Source: Maribacter litopenaei (GTDB lineage: Bacteria; Bacteroidota; Bacteroidia; Flavobacteriales; Flavobacteriaceae). Taken from it: a stretch of DNA of 64,000 nucleotides. Shown piece by piece: positions 50,873 through 61,397 of this stretch. The translations under genes were made by a program, and so were the position numbers. The notes beneath the pieces are model-generated. The model was not told the origin of the DNA and made no database searches. It worked only from the letters and a program-made list of their open reading frames with translations. Each line of letters starts with the position of its first letter. The first letter of the stretch is position 1. The stretch spans positions 2,043,001-2,107,000 of the forward strand of contig NZ_CP104205.1 of the NCBI RefSeq assembly GCF_025244665.1. Direction: 5' to 3'.

Positions 50873-50930
50873 ACAACGGTTTGGATATGCGCAGTGTCCC
50901 GAAGGGCATTGCATATAGGTTTTGTTGGGT
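50873..50930. repeat. Cassette-type foldable repeat B
   Basis: CAACGGTTTGGATATGC at the left, GCATATAGGTTTTGTTG at the right; the arms pair (ATATGC/GCATAT plus CAACGG-type ends) around a short GC-rich centre (GTCCCGAAGGGC). Shortest of the set. The stop of the Mrr-like gene lies eight bases beyond. Confidence 0.6.
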
Positions 50931-50937
50931 ATAGTTT

Positions 50938-51995
50938 TTATTCTTTTATTTTTAATAATCTTGGAGAGTATTCTAGTATTTTTTCTCCAACTTCTTTGCT
51001 TATATCCAGTGCCAAGCTACTTAATGTGTCACTCGAAAATGATTCATGATATTTTGCACTTGTTTTAAAATCAGAATCATCTAAACTGAATAATTCGTAC
51101 GCTCTTCCATCTTCCGTTTTTATAAATAAGTAGTAGCCGATTCTCCATAGGTCTCGACTCTTTTTAGGATTGAGGTGTAATTCATAAAATTGAAATGATA
51201 ATTCTGATTCTTCATCACTTTCAGCATCGTCAAAACATCCTATTCCATCTAAATAATCGAAATCAGACCTATATTCTTCAAATGAGTCTAATTTTTCTTT
51301 GGAAGCTAATACTGCCAATCTTGGATACAAAGGCTCTAATACTTCATCAGTAAAATCTCCGTAGTAATCATTTCGAGATTCAAAGTGATAGTAATTTTTA
51401 TGGAAACTCATTAATAGAAATCCAATATCATCAATATCCAATTTTGCAGTATCTATATTATTGGATATTTCCCTGATTAATTCATAACTAGGTTCGATTT
51501 TATGTCGTAACCAATGGGTTTTAATTTGAAGAAAGAGTTGTTCAAATCTATCCGCAGCAAAAAATCGTTCAATCAAATCCGGAAATTGAATTAATCTCCC
51601 TTTTAATTCTTCTCCTTCAATTACATTGATTTGGTACTGTTTAGTTTTCTGAATACTTTCTAGCCAAGTTCTAGCTGCAGTTGTAATGTAGGAAGAAACC
51701 AAAATTACCAAATATGATGGTTGTTCCGAATCTGCCCAGGCCATTTTTGAATTTAAATGTTCGGAGGTACACCACCGCTTGTATAATGCTTACATTCAAA
51801 GAACCACTTCGTACGTTGGTCTGATATTGGGTTGTTGAAATCAAAATATCCTTCAATATCTCGTCCATTATCAGCTCCACCTTGTCGCCATACGATTTGC
51901 CTATAACCATATTTCAATAATAGTTCAAAGCATAATCTCTCAAACTCATTTGGTGAGATTTTACTAAAGTCTATGTCGTCTGTTGAATATATCAT
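50938..51995 (-). CDS. Mrr-like restriction endonuclease, frameshift
   Basis: About 353 residues. N-terminal PD-(D/E)xK nuclease domain of Mrr type: FERLCFELLLKYGYRQIVWR, GGADNGRDIEGYF, and WFFECKHYTSGG giving the E-x-K pair; then MAWADSEQPSYLVILVSSYI and a long acidic C-terminal part without a recognised fold. Mrr-type enzymes cut modified foreign DNA; the extra domain may set specificity. The frame is lost at 51762-51764 (coding strand CCTCCGAACAT for CCTCCGGAACAT, GGVPPEHLNSKMAWAD). Sits alone between repeats B and C. Confidence 0.8.
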
Positions 51996-52005
51996 TTTTT
52001 AAATG

Positions 52006-52140
52006 TGCCCAACGGTCTCGGCTATGAGTAGTTGCGTGGGCTAGCACTTAACTTTGCAAGTACACACCAAACTGAAAATCCGCGAGGATTTTCAGAAGTA
52101 GACGAGAACAAGCAATTACTTATAGCCATTGTTATGTAGC
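52006..52140. repeat. Cassette-type foldable repeat C
   Basis: Left end CCCAACGGTCTCGGCTATG, right end TTATAGCCATTGTTATGTAG. Arms pair as GGCTATGAGTAGTTGC with GCAATTACTTATAGCC. Internal perfect hairpin at 52072-52095 (CTGAAAATCC/GGATTTTCAG, loop GCGA). The stop codon of the 394-residue gene (52132-52134) is inside the right end. Confidence 0.65.
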
Positions 52141-53316
52141 GGTTTTATTTATTTCTTTTTTTAGTTTGTCAATATAGCTTTTCGGATTTTTCCCCTCAAT
52201 TATTCCATCTAATACAAATTCCTCCAAAAGTCCTAAACCGTAATCTACAGCAGGTTCTACTACAGGTTTGGCAGCTGCTCCAACTGCTCCTCCAATTGAT
52301 CCAGCAATTAGAGTTCCTAATCCAGACATTGCTCCAAAAAGAAATGTGTTTTTAATTAATTTACCCTTTGTTGTCTCAAAAAATTTTTTTGCTCCAGCAA
52401 CTTCATTTATGTAAGCCTCCGTAATTTCACTTGAATCCGAATTTTCCCCAACTTCATTTATCCATTTTCTGAAATATTTTGCACTTGATAAATGCCGTAG
52501 TTTGAAAATATCACTAATATCAAAACCTCCTTGATAGAACATAGCTTTTAGGTCAGGTGTATTTTCTATTTTAAGAATTTCCGAAACATTTTCTGAAATT
52601 TTATAAGCTTTTCCAATGTTCTCAAGGTTCTTTTTTGAAATTTCTAAATGTTCATAGTTATTGTAGCTTTTATATCCATTTTTAGCCGTAATAGAAGTGT
52701 CCAATACAGTATGTCCTAAATCAAAAAGAATTTTTCTTTCCTCCAAGTTTAAATCAAAAGGGTCTTTTTCAAAGGGAAGTCCTAAGTTTTCTAGATTATT
52801 ATTTACGTAGGCATCAATAACAACTTTAGCAGCATTACTGCTTATTTCCAGTCCTTCATTTACAAGGTATTTTGGCACTATATTTTTGATTAGCCTATTT
52901 CTCTCTTTCTTGCTAAGTCCAAAGCGTACTAAAGCTCTGTAAATATTTATGCTTGGGTCAATGTCATCTCCATTTAAACTTCCTCCAACTATTGGTGGTT
53001 GAGTATAAATAACAGATTCGTCAATAGTTCCATCTTCTCTTTGTCTGCCAGTTCCTGTAAAAATTGCAGCTGATTTAATTGAAAAGAGTATATACCCACT
53101 TCTAATAAGTCGTTCTACTGTTTCAAGTCCAAGTTTTGAAATTAGAAAAACTAGAGTTAGATTATTTTTGTCCGTACTTAAAACAATCTTGTCAAAAAGT
53201 AAAAGTTGTTCAAATAAACCAGCTAGTATTTCAGACTCTTGTTGTGCAGTTAGTCTCGTTGTAGTTCCAAGTAATGAACCTTTAGTTATCGAATTATTAA
53301 ATAGTACGTTTTTCAA
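52132..53316 (-). CDS. Unknown 394-aa protein with glycine-rich hydrophobic C-terminal segment
   Basis: Intact. N-terminal region with LFEQLLLFDKIVLSTDKNNL and LGLETVERLIRSGYILFSIK; a central helical part (LEERKILFDLGHTVLDTSIT); near residues 325-352 a Gly/Ala-rich membrane-like stretch (GAMSGLGTLIAGSIGGAVGA). The tail is Lys-rich. I recognise no family. Position beside an Mrr-like nuclease and between inverted 13-bp repeats suggests a mobile accessory, perhaps defence-related, gene; that is inference from context only. Confidence 0.7.
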   Translation of the reverse strand: MKNVLFNNSITKGSLLGTTTRLTAQQESEILAGLFEQLLLFDKIVLSTDKNNLTLVFLISKLGLETVERLIRSGYILFSIKSAAIFTGTGRQREDGTIDESVIYTQPPIVGGSLNGDDIDPSINIYRALVRFGLSKKERNRLIKNIVPKYLVNEGLEISSNAAKVVIDAYVNNNLENLGLPFEKDPFDLNLEERKILFDLGHTVLDTSITAKNGYKSYNNYEHLEISKKNLENIGKAYKISENVSEILKIENTPDLKAMFYQGGFDISDIFKLRHLSSAKYFRKWINEVGENSDSSEITEAYINEVAGAKKFFETTKGKLIKNTFLFGAMSGLGTLIAGSIGGAVGAAAKPVVEPAVDYGLGLLEEFVLDGIIEGKNPKSYIDKLKKEINKTAT

Positions 53317-53340
53317 ATTTTCCTGGCTGTTAGTTTAAAT

Positions 53341-53353
53341 GCTACATAACAAT
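53341..53353. repeat. Inverted copy of the repeat C end
   Basis: GCTACATAACAAT is the exact reverse complement of 52128-52140 (ATTGTTATGTAGC). The two copies bracket the 394-residue gene as 13-bp perfect inverted repeats. The following bases (TGTATATGTGTATTAG) keep only weak similarity to a repeat arm. Confidence 0.6.
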
Positions 53354-53493
53354 TGTATATGTGTATTAGTACCAATATTTCCTTTTTAGCACAACTACTT
53401 TAAAAATCCTACAAATAGTTGGCTTAAGCAAGGAAAACCACAAAATGGTGGAAATTTATAGTTGCCATTTTATTTCTTCGACCTTGGGTCAGT

Positions 53494-54561
53494 TCAATAC
53501 TTGTTTGACTTTCTATCCTTTTTTATTTGTTTTATCATCTTTCCAAAGTCCTTGTCCTTTTTGCGCTTTTCGACAATAGTGGATTCATAGTGTTCCTTTT
53601 CCCGTTCCATTTTTAAAAAATTCTCAAAGGCGGCTGCATCAATCTCTCCCTTTTCCAAGGCTGTCTTTACGGCACAACCAATTTCCGTGGTATGCTGGCA
53701 ATCTGAAAATTTACATTGCCGGACCAGTTTGTATATTTTTTCAAAGGTGTTTTCCAAGCCACCGTAACTTTCCGTGATACCCACCTCGCGCATCCCTGGG
53801 TTATCGATCAAGATGGCCCCTTGGACCATGGGTATCAATTCGCGATGGGTGGTTATATGTTTCCCGCGATTCACACTATCACTTATCTCTCCTATTTTCA
53901 TCTTGCTTTCCCCGCTCAGGCTATTGATCAACGAGGATTTTCCCACACCCGAGGAACCCAAAAGACAATAGGTCTTTCCTTTGTACAAATACTTTTTCAA
54001 CTCCTCTATCCCGTCATGGGTTTCATTGCTCAACGGAATGAACGGGACAGCTTTTATACGGTGGTTCAATTTTTCCAACAAGGTCTTTACCTCGTGCTTT
54101 TCAGCCAGATCTATTTTTGAAATAACGATAATAGGCGAAATGTGGGCCGCATGGCAAATGGTCAAGTAGCGCTCCAACCGATTTAAGCTAAAATCCCTAT
54201 TGACCGATTGTACAATGATACTATAATCTATATTACAGGCAATGATCTGTTTTTCCCCGAATTTACCCACAGCCTGTCGCTCCAACACGGAATAACGGGG
54301 TAAAATGGCATGTATCAATGCCTTCCCTTCGTCATATTCCGAAATCGCCACCCAATCCCCCACCGCCGGAAAATCGTTCCTACTGGACGCCGAAAATCGC
54401 AAATTCCCGATCAGTTCCCCTTCCAATTCATGGGATTCCGTGCTAATGGTATATCGATCCTTATGTTCCTGGGTAACCCTACCGATACCGAAGGAACCCG
54501 GATGCAACCCTTGTCGCTGCTTTTCCAAATCATCGGTATATCCCAAATCTTCCAGTGTCAT
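53494..54561 (-). CDS. rsgA: Ribosome small subunit-dependent GTPase A
   Basis: 355 residues, intact. OB-fold N-terminus (GELIGNLRFSASSRNDFPAV), circularly permuted GTPase with G4 VISKIDLAE before G1 LLGSSGVGKSSLINSL and G3 DNPGMREVG, then the zinc finger CKFSDCQHTTEIGCAVKTAL. It matures the 30S subunit in the cytosol. Marks the return to core genome after the repeat-bounded stretch. Confidence 0.95.
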   Translation of the reverse strand: MTLEDLGYTDDLEKQRQGLHPGSFGIGRVTQEHKDRYTISTESHELEGELIGNLRFSASSRNDFPAVGDWVAISEYDEGKALIHAILPRYSVLERQAVGKFGEKQIIACNIDYSIIVQSVNRDFSLNRLERYLTICHAAHISPIIVISKIDLAEKHEVKTLLEKLNHRIKAVPFIPLSNETHDGIEELKKYLYKGKTYCLLGSSGVGKSSLINSLSGESKMKIGEISDSVNRGKHITTHRELIPMVQGAILIDNPGMREVGITESYGGLENTFEKIYKLVRQCKFSDCQHTTEIGCAVKTALEKGEIDAAAFENFLKMEREKEHYESTIVEKRKKDKDFGKMIKQIKKDRKSNKY

Positions 54562-54618
54562 TTTTATCCTAATTTATTTCGAAGGTCATGTAGTAAAATC
54601 GAAATGACCCTTACAAAA

Positions 54619-55037
54619 TTAAAGGTCCAAAGTCATATATACGGAGCTCGAAGGGCATATCTCCGAGAATTCCTTGGTGTTGGCAATGGAGGATGGGGCC
54701 TGAGAGCGTTCCGCCACAGAAAAACCAAAGTGCTTAAAATAGGCATCGGCCGTGGTGGTCAATAAATGCAACCTTTGAATTCCGTTCCTTTTACTGGCAT
54801 CGCACAATGCATCCAGCAATTGCGTTCCAATACCCAAACCTTTATGTTCGTCGGACACCGCCAGGACCGTAACAGGCCATGAGTACCATAGGTTTCAATA
54901 CCTATGCATCCCAGCAGCTTCCCATCCTTTTCCTTCGTAATGAATGCCACTTGGGATTCCTCCAAATCTTGGTAGGGAAGCTTGTTTTCCTTTAATAAGT
55001 CTTGAATGGGTTTTATATCCGTTACTGGCTTCATCAT
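54619..55037 (-). CDS. GNAT N-acetyltransferase (ArsN2-like), frameshift
   Basis: About 139 residues after repair. Acetyl-CoA loop region AVSDEHKGLGIGTQLLDALC, then RLHLLTTTADAYFKHFGFSV and the C-terminal APSSIANTKEFSEICPSSS, which is close to ArsN2-type GNAT proteins. The frame breaks near 54861-54868: the coding strand reads CGGTCCTGGCGG; one added base (TCCGTGG or TCCCTGG) gives GLLRSVAVSDEHKG or GLLRSLAVSDEHKG. Arsenic link is only by family resemblance; no ars genes are nearby. Confidence 0.75.
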
Positions 55038-55132
55038 ATGTTTTTTTTAGAAATTCTTTGTTGCCGATAGATTTTTCAAAACTAGATTCCTGAACTTCAC
55101 TTTCAATTCATAAACCGACCCATCTTTTCATA

Positions 55133-58100
55133 TTATTTCACCTGGCCCATCAGCACCTCAATGGATTTTTCCAATTGCTGATCTCGGCCTTTGGCAATGA
55201 CCTCGGGTTGATTTTTAATGAGAATATCAGGATCAGTCTCATTGTTTTCCATCCACTCACCGGCCTTATTTTTGGCACTTACGGGCACAACGCCCCAAAC
55301 ACCTCCGTTCGGTAAGCGCTCCCAACCGGCAAAGCTGCAGGTACCCGGTACAGGCATACCCACCGTGGTCCCTATTTGCAGTTCCGTATAGCCACTGGCA
55401 AAACAGGAACCATCACTATACATGGATTCGTTGTACATGGCCAAGGTGGGTTTCGTCCAACGTGAGGTGGGCTCCCCTCCTACGACGCGATCCTCGGTTT
55501 CATAGGATAAAAAGGATTCCCCTGTAAAGAACATGGCCAAATCCGCAACTAAGTCGCCCCCTCCATTAAATCGGGTGTCTACGATTACCCCTTTTTTATC
55601 AAAGAACTTGCCCATCATTTCCTCATAAATGGAACGATAGGGCCCATCACTCATACCGGGAATATGCACATAGCCAAGGGTACCGTTACTCTTTTCCTTT
55701 ACTTCCTTTTCGTTGGTCTCTACCCAACGATCGTATAGTAGTCCGCCCTCCTCATTTAAGGAAATGGGTTTTACGGTAATCTGTTTACGTCCATTGTCCT
55801 CGCCTAAAATATCCAACAACATGAATTCCCCTTCCTTGCGATTCAAGTAACTGGCCACATCCTTGGAAGGTAGTATGGTTTCCCCATTTATTTTTTCAAT
55901 GATCATCCCAGGTTTTAAGTCAAAGCCGGCCTTATCCAAAGGTCCACCCTTGATTACCTCGGCAATCTTGATACCGTTTTCGGTATGGTCATAATCCATA
56001 AAAATTCCCAGGGAGGCCGTAGCGTCACCATTATCGATATTGTCGTTGTAGCGACCTCCTGCATGGGAAACATTCAGCTCCCCCAAGAGTTCCGAAATCA
56101 TTTCAGCAAACTCATAATTATTGCCAATATACGGGAGGTACTTTTCATACTCGCTCCGCATGGCCTTCCAGTCGATACCATGAAAATTGGAGTGATAGAA
56201 AATACCATTGGTGCGTAACCAAATATGGTCGAACATATACTTTCGTTCGGCATCGGCATCCGAGAACCATTTCCGACTTCAACTTAACGGGTTCCCTTTT
56301 GCTAGCTTTCACATCTATTTTGGCAATACTACCGTCCGCCAATAAATACAGGTTTTCCTGTTTTTTGTCCCACTGCAGGCTACCGCTCTTCGCTCCAAGG
56401 CTGACCAGTTTTTTCGTCTCCTTGGTACGGATTTCGGTTTCCCAAAGATCTAAGTCTTCCTCAAAACGAGTGAGGTAATACAGCTTTTCCCCATCTTTGG
56501 ACAACACCGCATCGCTCAGTTTGGAAGAATGTATCGTAAGGCGGGTCTTTCTGTCCTCGGTACCTTCCAAATCAAATTTCAAGGGTTTTACCGCCTCTTC
56601 TTTAGAATCATCATCTTTCTTCTTTTTCTTTTTATCCTCCTTGTCATCCGTCTTATCCTCCTCCTTTTTATCTCCCTCCTCAATGAGCTTCATTAAATCA
56701 TATTCCTCTTTGGATAGATTGAATTTGTCCCAACCATCTTGGGTGAGGAACATGGTGTATACATCGAACTCCGACTGGCCACTCGTAGCATAGCTTTTTA
56801 ATCCATTCCTGTTGGAGAACCAAATAATCTGGTTCCCATCCCCTATCCACTTGGGCTGCATATCATAATAGCCGCTTTCGGTAAGGTTTTTTCGGGTCTT
56901 GCCATCGGCAGAAATCAATAGAATTTCGCTATTACTCAAGGTCACTCCCCAATCCACCAACAACCATTTACTATCCGGACTCCATTGGTAGTATTTATCC
57001 CCGTCGGAGAAATGGTAGAGGTCTTTTGGGGTCAATAATGTCACCTCTTCGTTTGTTTTTAAGTTTTTGATTTTCAAGGTTCTACGCCCTTCGATGTAGG
57101 CTATTAAATTACCATCAGGCGAAAACTCGGCAAATACACATCCGTACTGTCGGTCAACAAGGTATCCTCCTCAACCAAGGTAGCTGCAAAAAAGTAGGGC
57201 TCCTCTTTTCGTTGCTTTACAGTCTTAAAAATAGACCATTTCCCATTTCGCTCACTGGCATAGGCGATTCCCTTTCCATCCGGCATGAATTTTAGAAAAC
57301 GTTCCTGCTCCGGTGTATTGGTCAATCGTTTGGTCATAGTGCCATCCACGGAAGTGGCAAAAACTTCTCCACGGCTTATAAATGCTATTTCCTTACCATT
57401 GGGCGCTATATCCATCTCTCGAACACCACCATTAATGGATACATATTCCATAGCGTTCGTTGCGGATTGCGTACGGATGATAATATCCACTTTTTGCGGC
57501 TCAGACCCTTCTTCAAAAGTGTAGAGCTCCCCGTCATAGCTAAAGGCCATGATCCCGTTCCCAATGCTCAAAAAACGAACGGGATGGGTCTTGAAAGAGG
57601 TTAACTGTTCTTTATTTTCAGGATTGTTCAAATCCAATGAATGCACATTAAAAGTACCACTCTCCTCACTCAGGTAGTACAAGGTATTTCCGTCCTTACC
57701 ATACACAGGATTACTATCCTCGCCATCAAAATTGGTCAGTTTGGTATGCGCCCCGCTTTCCTTATCATATATCCGGATATCACGTGTAATGGCGGAAGTG
57801 TGGTGCTTACGAAAAGTATCCTCAAAGCCCTTTTTATCATGATACACTAATTGGGTGCCATCGGAGTTCACCTGCACATCCTCCGCAGGGACCGTAAGCA
57901 CTTTATCCACACGGCCACCGTTCACAGGAACGCTATACAGTTCCGGCTGCCTGCTCATAGGGTATTGGCGATGCTTTACATCGTCCTGCCTGGCCGCTCC
58001 AAAAAGGACACTTTTGCTGTCGGATGAAAAAGTATATGGTGTTTCATCATTACTATGGAAGGTCAATCGAGTCGCCTCCCCCCTCGGGCATTCATCACAT

Positions 58101-58374
58101 AAATGTCGAAATTACCAAATCGGTTGGATGCAAAAGCCAAGGAATCCCCCTTTTTATTCCATATTACCTGATAATCATGGGCTTTATGAAAGGTGAGTTG
58201 CTGGGCAACGCCACCGTCTTTTGAAACCCGGTAAATATCCCCTTTGTAGGTGAAGGCAATGGTAGTACCATCGGGTGATATGGAAGGATAACGCAACCAT
58301 TGAGGGTTGTCTTGGGCATTAATTTGAGAGGTAAAGAATAGGGTAATGGAAAGTAGTTGAAGATAGTTTCTCAT
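55133..58374 (-). CDS. Tricorn-like secreted S41 protease, three frameshifts
   Basis: About 1,080 residues: signal peptide, two propeller blocks of WD40/TolB-like blades (YPSISPDGTTIAFTYKGDIY; YLPEFSPDGNLIAYIEGRRT), a Lys/Asp/Glu-only linker near 56,560-56,690, a PDZ domain (GPLDKAGFDLKPGMIIEKIN) and a C-terminal S41 domain (DTRFNGGGDLVADLAMFFTG; YSDGSCFASGYTELQIGTTV). Breaks: 58078-58083 (run of six G on the coding strand; seven give ARGGEATRLTFHSN), 57128-57130 (TTGCCGAGTT for TTGCCGGAGTT, YLPEFSPDG) and 56260-56264 (TTCTCGGATG for TTCCGGATG, MVPDADAERKYMFD). Probably degrades peptides in the periplasm. Confidence 0.9.
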
Positions 58375-58512
58375 TCTCGGTTTTTGCTTGGTTTTTAATC
58401 TTCGGAAGATAGGTAAATTGTGTGTATTTGTACCAAATATTTGTATACATGGTCAAGAATCGGCGATGCCTTTCAAAATTGTACCTATTTTCGTTTCCGA
58501 AAGCTAGTTACC

Positions 58513-59104
58513 ATGGATGACAAAACCTATTGGACCCAAAGGTACGAGGCCGGTTCCACGGGATGGAACATTGGTTACCCCTCGACACCTATCAAGGAAT
58601 TTGCGGACCAATTAACCGACAAAAACCAAAGGATACTAATCCCGGGTGCAGGAAATGCCTATGAGGCCGAATATCTTATTGAAAATGGATTTGAAAATAT
58701 ACATGTACTGGATGTCTCCGAAATTCCCTTGAACGAATTAAAAAATCGGAATCCGCGTTTCCCGGAAAACCAGATTTTACATGAAGACTTCTTTACCCAC
58801 ACCGGAACCTATGACCTTATTTTGGAGCAAACCTTTTTCTGTTCCTTGGTGCCTACGGACGAAAATAGAAGTCGGTACTTTGAACAAATGCACAGATTGC
58901 TAAAACCTGATGGAATCCTGGCTGGACTCTCGGTTCGATTTTCCCTTGACAGGAGATATGGAAAAACGGCCCTTTGGTGGCAATAAAGACCTTTACATGC
59001 GCTATTTAGCACCTTACTTTAACGTCCGAACTTTTGAATCCTGTTATAATTCCATTCCGGAGCGCCAAGGCAAGGAGCTATTTGGAATTTTTGAGCGAAA
59101 CTAA
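58513..59104 (+). CDS. TPMT-family SAM methyltransferase, frameshift
   Basis: About 197 residues. Start ATG at 58513 (MDDKTYWTQRYEAGSTGWNI), then ILIPGAGNAYEAEYLIENGF (SAM loop), VLDVSEIPLNELKNR, HEDFFTHTGTYDLILEQTFF and PTDENRSRYFEQMHRLLKPD: typical thiopurine methyltransferase family, often acting on thiols, selenium or halides. The frame is lost at 58929-58933 (GACTCTCGGTTC for GACTCCGGTTC), giving LAGLRFDFPLTGDMEKRPFG and the normal end YNSIPERQGKELFGIFERN. Confidence 0.88.
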
Positions 59105-59239
59105 TCCGCTGTATTGGAAAATTATGGGCACATACCAAATAAGTTTGCGGTTTTTTACATCGGTCTTCCACTGCTTTTACCGTATCTTTAGGCGTATTGG
59201 TTCTATACCTGTGCGTATGAATTCTAAAAAATCAATCTC

Positions 59240-61185
59240 ATGAAAAAATTAGCCATATTCGGTGCCCTTGTAATTATTGCATGGAGCTGTAAGCAAGAAT
59301 CCAAGGAAGAATCGGATACTTCCATGGCCAAATCGGTAAAATCCTATACCATTGAACAGATGATGGACAATGAGGCCATTGGAGGCGGTAGTTTTTCACC
59401 TGATAATTCCAAGCTGTTAATATCCAGTAATCGATCCGGGATTTACAATATGTATACCATTTCAACGGACAGTGGGGAGATGGAACCCATTACGCAATCG
59501 GACAGTTCCTCTGTATTTGCCATTTCCTATTTCCCTAGGGACGAGCGCATGCTCTTTAGAATGGATGGCAATGGGGATGAAATCTATCATATTTATATCC
59601 GTAACCTGAGCGGCAGCTTTACGGATTTGACCCCTACCGAAGGAGCACGTGCCAGTTTTCATTCCTGGTCGGAAGACAAAAAGAGTTTCTTTTTTACTTC
59701 CAATAAAAGGGATTCCCGTTTTATGACCTGTACAAAATGGATTTTTTGGACTACAGACCGCAACTCTTGTATCAAAACGATGAGGGCTACGATATCGGGC
59801 CATTAAGTAAGGACCAAAAATACTTGGCGCTGTCCAAGTCGTTGAACACCAACGATTCCAATCTCTTTCTATATAATCTGGAAAACAAGGAAAAGACCCA
59901 GATCAACAAGGAACAAAGTGCCAATAACGGTCAGGATTTTACACCGGATGGTACGGCCCTTTACTATACAACCGATTTTGGGAACGAGTTTTCCTATCTC
60001 ATGAAGTACGACATAACCACTGGTGAAAGTACTAAAGTAATGGAGCGTGATTGGGATATCATGGGCAGTTATTTCACCAAAGATGGTACCTATCAGGTAA
60101 CCTATATCAACGAGGACGCCAAAAATGTTATTGAAGTAATGGAAACCGCCACAGGAAAGAATATAGACCTTCCCTCCTTCCCCAACATGGATATTACGAA
60201 TGTGGGTTTTTCTGATGATGAAAATATGATGCGTTTTTATGCAGGTGGGTCACAAACTCCCAGTAATCTCTATGTGTATGATTTGGAGACCAAAGAACAG
60301 AAACAATTGACCAACGTGTTGAACACAGAAATTGATCAAAATGACCTAGTTTCCGCGGAGGTTATCCGATATGAATCCTTTGACGGACTGGAGATTCCTG
60401 CCATCTATTACAAACCCCACCAAGCATCCGAAGCGAACAAGGTACCTGCCTTGGTCTCGGGTACATGGTGGTCGGGTGGGCAATCCGGACAGAATTTCAG
60501 TTCTTTTATCCAATATTTGGTGAATCATGGTTATGCCGTGTTGGCTGTGAACAACCGAGGAAGTAGTGGGTACGGTAAATCCTTTTATAAAATGGATGAC
60601 CTTAATCATGGGGACAAGGATTTGAAGGATTGTGTGGAGGGCAAAAATTGGCTGGCCTCCCAACCCGAAATAGACTCGGATAAAATTGGAATTATTGGTG
60701 GTTCCTACGGGGGCTATATGACCATGGCGGCCTTGACCTATACACCGGAGGAATTTGATGTAGGTGTGAATCTTTTTGGAGTGACCAATTGGATCCGAAC
60801 GTTGCGCAGCATCCCACCATGGTGGGAATCCTTTAAGGATGCATTGTATTTGGAACTCGTGAATCCTAATAGCGCGGATTCGGTCAGATTAAGGGCCATT
60901 TCCCCGCTGTTTCATACCGACAAGGTCACCAAACCATTGATCGTGCTACAAGGATCCAAAGATCCCAGGGTGCTTCAGGTAGAATCTGATGAAATAGTGG
61001 CGGGCGTGAAAAAAAATGGCGTACCGGTGGAATACGTGCTCTTTGAGGATGAAGGCCATGGATTCGTAAAAAAAGAAAATCAAATAGAGGCCTATAGCAG
61101 GGTTTTGCAATTTTTGGATGTGTACCTAAAAGGGGATGAAGGAACTCCCATTAAGGACGGGGAATCCATAGAAAGTGATATTTAG
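59240..61185 (+). CDS. S9 family prolyl oligopeptidase-like lipoprotein, frameshift
   Basis: About 648 residues: lipobox (FGALVIIAWSCKQE), N-terminal propeller (GGSFSPDNSKLLISSNRSGI; YFPRDERMLFRMDGNGDEIY) and a C-terminal alpha/beta hydrolase with nucleophile motif IIGGSYGGYMTMAAL, Asp in LQGSKDPRVLQVESD and His in FEDEGHGFVKKEN. The frame is lost at 59716-59718 (TTCCCGTTTTATG for TTCCCGGTTTTATG, RDSRFYDLYKMDFLDYRP). A dipeptidyl/acyl peptidase-type enzyme, presumably at the cell envelope. Confidence 0.9.
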
Positions 61186-61206
61186 ATCAAAGTCCATTTT
61201 ACATAC

Positions 61207-61369
61207 TGAAGTGGTTTAAAGTTTTTGAATTGAAGCGAAAATTGATGATTTTGTGCCCATATAAAGGCTTTTTTGAGCTGCATAGCTGGGCTACGGAGCA
61301 ATAAAAAGACAAAATATGGGTGCAAAGGGGCAATTTTTTAGCCAATTTGTAAAAGTTTAAACCACTTCA
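61207..61369. mobile_element. MITE-like palindromic element
   Basis: 163 bases bounded by perfect 14-bp inverted repeats TGAAGTGGTTTAAA (61207-61220) and TTTAAACCACTTCA (61356-61369). The similarity continues inward (GTTTTTGAATTG against CTTTTACAAATTG). Further inside, TTTTGTGCCCATAT pairs with ATATGGGTGCAAAG, and AGCTGCATAGCT sits near the centre, so the whole can fold on itself. No reading frame. No clear target duplication. Lies between the S9 peptidase and DUF2490 genes. Confidence 0.65.
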
Positions 61370-61397
61370 CTTAATAAAACTTGAAGAAGCAGTATCT

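Noticed and set aside
50052..53353. Insertion sequence or prophage
   Set aside because: No transposase, integrase, phage structural or lysis gene is visible; the repeats differ in length and alternate with genes.
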